From contig WRMX01000148.1 of NCBI GenBank assembly GCA_009776905.1, positions 1-6,014 on the forward strand: a stretch of 6,014 nt of DNA, read 5' to 3'. The notes below the pieces were generated by a model, which saw only the letters and a program-made list of their open reading frames with translations, was not told the DNA's origin and made no database searches. A program made the position numbers and the translations under genes. Shown here piece after piece: positions 4,732-6,014 of this stretch (position 1 is its first letter; each line of letters starts with the position of its first letter). This stretch comes from Oscillospiraceae bacterium. GTDB lineage: Bacteria > Bacillota > Clostridia > Oscillospirales > Oscillospiraceae.

Positions 4732-6014
4732 TTGCATATTTATAGAAGATACGTGCTTTTATTTATTTCACTAACTTTATTAATAACACTTAATTCGGCA
4801 TGTATGGGCAGAGGAGCAGGCAGCATAGGTTCACGGGAAGGCGGCATCGCAAACGAAGCCGCCTCAAATTTTCGGTTCCCGAGCGAGGCCGGCTATTTCG
4901 ACAGGGACTTCGATTACGCGCAGCACGAGCGGTTCAAGGCGGTATACCTGATAGCAACACATGGTATAAATGATATATTCCTTAGCCATGACAAGGCCTT
5001 TAGGTTTTGGGCACCACGATTGAATATCGATTATAGAGGGATGTTCATTGTTTCCGAAAACTCAGAGAAAGCAGTAATATCATTGGTGCAAACGCAGATA
5101 GACCTTGACATTGATGGCATTTTATTTGATGGTATGGATGATATGGTTGCACCAATCTTTGGCATGTGCGCGGAAGCGGGTGTCGCGATATGGAGGTGCA
5201 TTGACATAAGCCGTGATACTCTAAATGCTTATAAATATGGCGAAACCATCATTGCCGGCACATTAATCTATCCAAATATCAGGGCTGATGGCTCGCGTCT
5301 AAGCGAAGACTGCATGGATAGGCTCCTCCGATGGAAAGAAGACGCATGGCCAAATATATCGTGGGAGAGAGTCGGGGTTATCTTTTACGGCTACTCCGCA
5401 TACGAGGAATCCTTCAAACAGGCTCTGGCGGCGCTAGCTCGCTGGTGCGAAAAGAACCCTTCGCTCGGAGTAAGTGGAGAGAGCCTTATCGAAAATGATA
5501 ATAATTTTTGGTTCGCCGATTTAAACACCTTAGGAGTTTTGTCTGTGAGCCAGTCAACTGAAGAAAGACTGTTGTCGCAGATTGTTGAAGATCACAGCGA
5601 AATCGAGGTATGGTTGGTTCCTACTAGCGCAGGAAGCCTTTCAATTAGCGCTGCTTCTGCTCTTGACAAGCTTGCTCTCACAGAAAAATCATGCACGGCA
5701 TCGTATACTGGCAGCGACGATTTCGCGAGGAGGCTGGATGCTGGTACAGGAGGAGCATGGCGTTATTCAGAATATCACACATCGGAGATGTGGACAGAGC
5801 CGATGATTTGCGCTCTCTGGGCGCTGATGGCGGGGCAGTGCACGCCCGAAACGCTTTGGCCGCAGTGGGTTAAGCCGTGGGACAAGGGCGACGTTTTTGA
5901 GTTTGAGGGAGATAAGCCACGCGCGAACGTCGTGAATACACTGAAGCTCGGCAGCGACGGCAAGCCGACAGTCGTAGAGGAGCACAGCTACGCCCAGGCG
6001 CTATACCCGACAAA
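4732..6014 (+). CDS. Lipoprotein, type 1 periplasmic binding protein-like, cassette 2 (3' end outside window)
   Basis: This frame is open for 427 codons from a TTG at 4732 to the window edge. It matches residues 1 to about 432 of the 494-residue copy 1, so roughly the last 60 residues are missing from view. The start is supported by AGGTGAGG and by identical context in copy 1. The signal peptide is MHIYRRY plus a hydrophobic core, with LNSAC and lipidated C24. Shared landmarks are EAGYFDRDFDY (52-62), QTQIDLDIDGILFDGMDD (120-137), MCAEAGVAIWRC (145-156), WERVGVIFYGYSAYEESF (211-228), IEVWLVPTSAG (291-301) and the Trp-rich C-terminal block from EPMICALWAL (356 onward). The middle of the protein is much less similar than the ends. 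Six cysteines besides the lipid site fall at positions shared with copy 1. It is probably cotranscribed with the peptide gene 184 nt upstream. Confidence 0.82.
   Translation, partial: MHIYRRYVLLFISLTLLITLNSACMGRGAGSIGSREGGIANEAASNFRFPSEAGYFDRDFDYAQHERFKAVYLIATHGINDIFLSHDKAFRFWAPRLNIDYRGMFIVSENSEKAVISLVQTQIDLDIDGILFDGMDDMVAPIFGMCAEAGVAIWRCIDISRDTLNAYKYGETIIAGTLIYPNIRADGSRLSEDCMDRLLRWKEDAWPNISWERVGVIFYGYSAYEESFKQALAALARWCEKNPSLGVSGESLIENDNNFWFADLNTLGVLSVSQSTEERLLSQIVEDHSEIEVWLVPTSAGSLSISAASALDKLALTEKSCTASYTGSDDFARRLDAGTGGAWRYSEYHTSEMWTEPMICALWALMAGQCTPETLWPQWVKPWDKGDVFEFEGDKPRANVVNTLKLGSDGKPTVVEEHSYAQALYPT
5797..6014 (+). repeat. Highly conserved block, copy 2 (partner 3751-3968)
   Basis: Second member of the nearly identical coding block. 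Most of the 18 hand-counted differences are at third codon positions, and the few amino-acid changes include T/M, V/A, I/T, I/V and F/Y. The match continues up to the end of the window, so its right boundary is unknown. Confidence 0.8.

Larger units (their letters stand above)
4151..6014 (+). repeat. Tandem cassette unit 2 (truncated by window)
   Basis: Second copy of the peptide-lipoprotein cassette. Its first bases overlap the stop codon of the preceding lipoprotein: TGA at 4153-4155 lies within the shared string TGTGAAAATACT. The units are therefore packed head to tail with no terminator between them. The unit runs past the end of the window, and a third unit could follow. Confidence 0.85.

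Noticed and set aside
2095..6014. CRISPR array or short-repeat array
   Set aside because: Repeats here are two long gene-sized units, not short regular repeats with spacers.

Overview
The window looks like a stretch of accessory DNA from a low-to-moderate-GC Gram-positive bacterium, most likely a clostridial-type Bacillota. The reasons are strong purine-rich ribosome binding sites, frequent GTG/TTG starts, sigma-A-like promoters, lipoprotein signal peptides, and a Cys-rich peptide whose N-terminus recalls clostridial ribosomal-peptide precursors. The taxonomic call is inference; no housekeeping gene is present to anchor it.

Layout. (1) Positions 1-135 are a left flank with no convincing gene. 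(2) Positions 136-1948 hold an apparently intact insertion sequence of the IS1634 group (IS4-like DDE transposase). Its transposase is on the minus strand, with its own promoter, and a minus-strand intrinsic terminator lies just outside it at about 1979-2002. (3) From 2095 to the window end there are two tandem copies of one cassette with a period of about 2.06 kb. Each cassette has, in order: a TTGACA-type promoter; a conserved leader of about 160 nt containing a possible five-codon ORF (MSKIE) and a short dyad; a GTG-started Cys-rich small peptide (67 and 62 aa) with identical cysteine spacing; a divergent intergenic stretch of 170-184 nt; and a TTG-started lipoprotein related to sugar-type (type 1) periplasmic binding proteins. 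The second lipoprotein is cut by the window end after 427 codons. It is a long plus-strand reading frame that is easy to miss because it has a TTG start and no stop inside the window.

How the parts may work together. The peptide N-terminus (24 nearly invariant residues through the second Cys) followed by a variable C-terminal part is the architecture of a ribosomally made, modified or exported peptide. The paired lipoprotein would sit outside the membrane, tethered by its lipid, with a ligand-binding fold. The repeated one-to-one pairing suggests that each peptide and its lipoprotein form a cognate pair (sensing, capture, self-protection or delivery), but no modification enzyme, protease, transporter or permease is in the window, so this remains a hypothesis. 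The two lipoprotein genes are mosaic: some blocks are almost identical at the DNA level and others strongly diverged, which points to recombination between copies or to patchwork constraint. The same short string that carries the stop codon of the first lipoprotein also occurs just upstream of cassette 1, so the array may once have extended further left, towards the insertion sequence.
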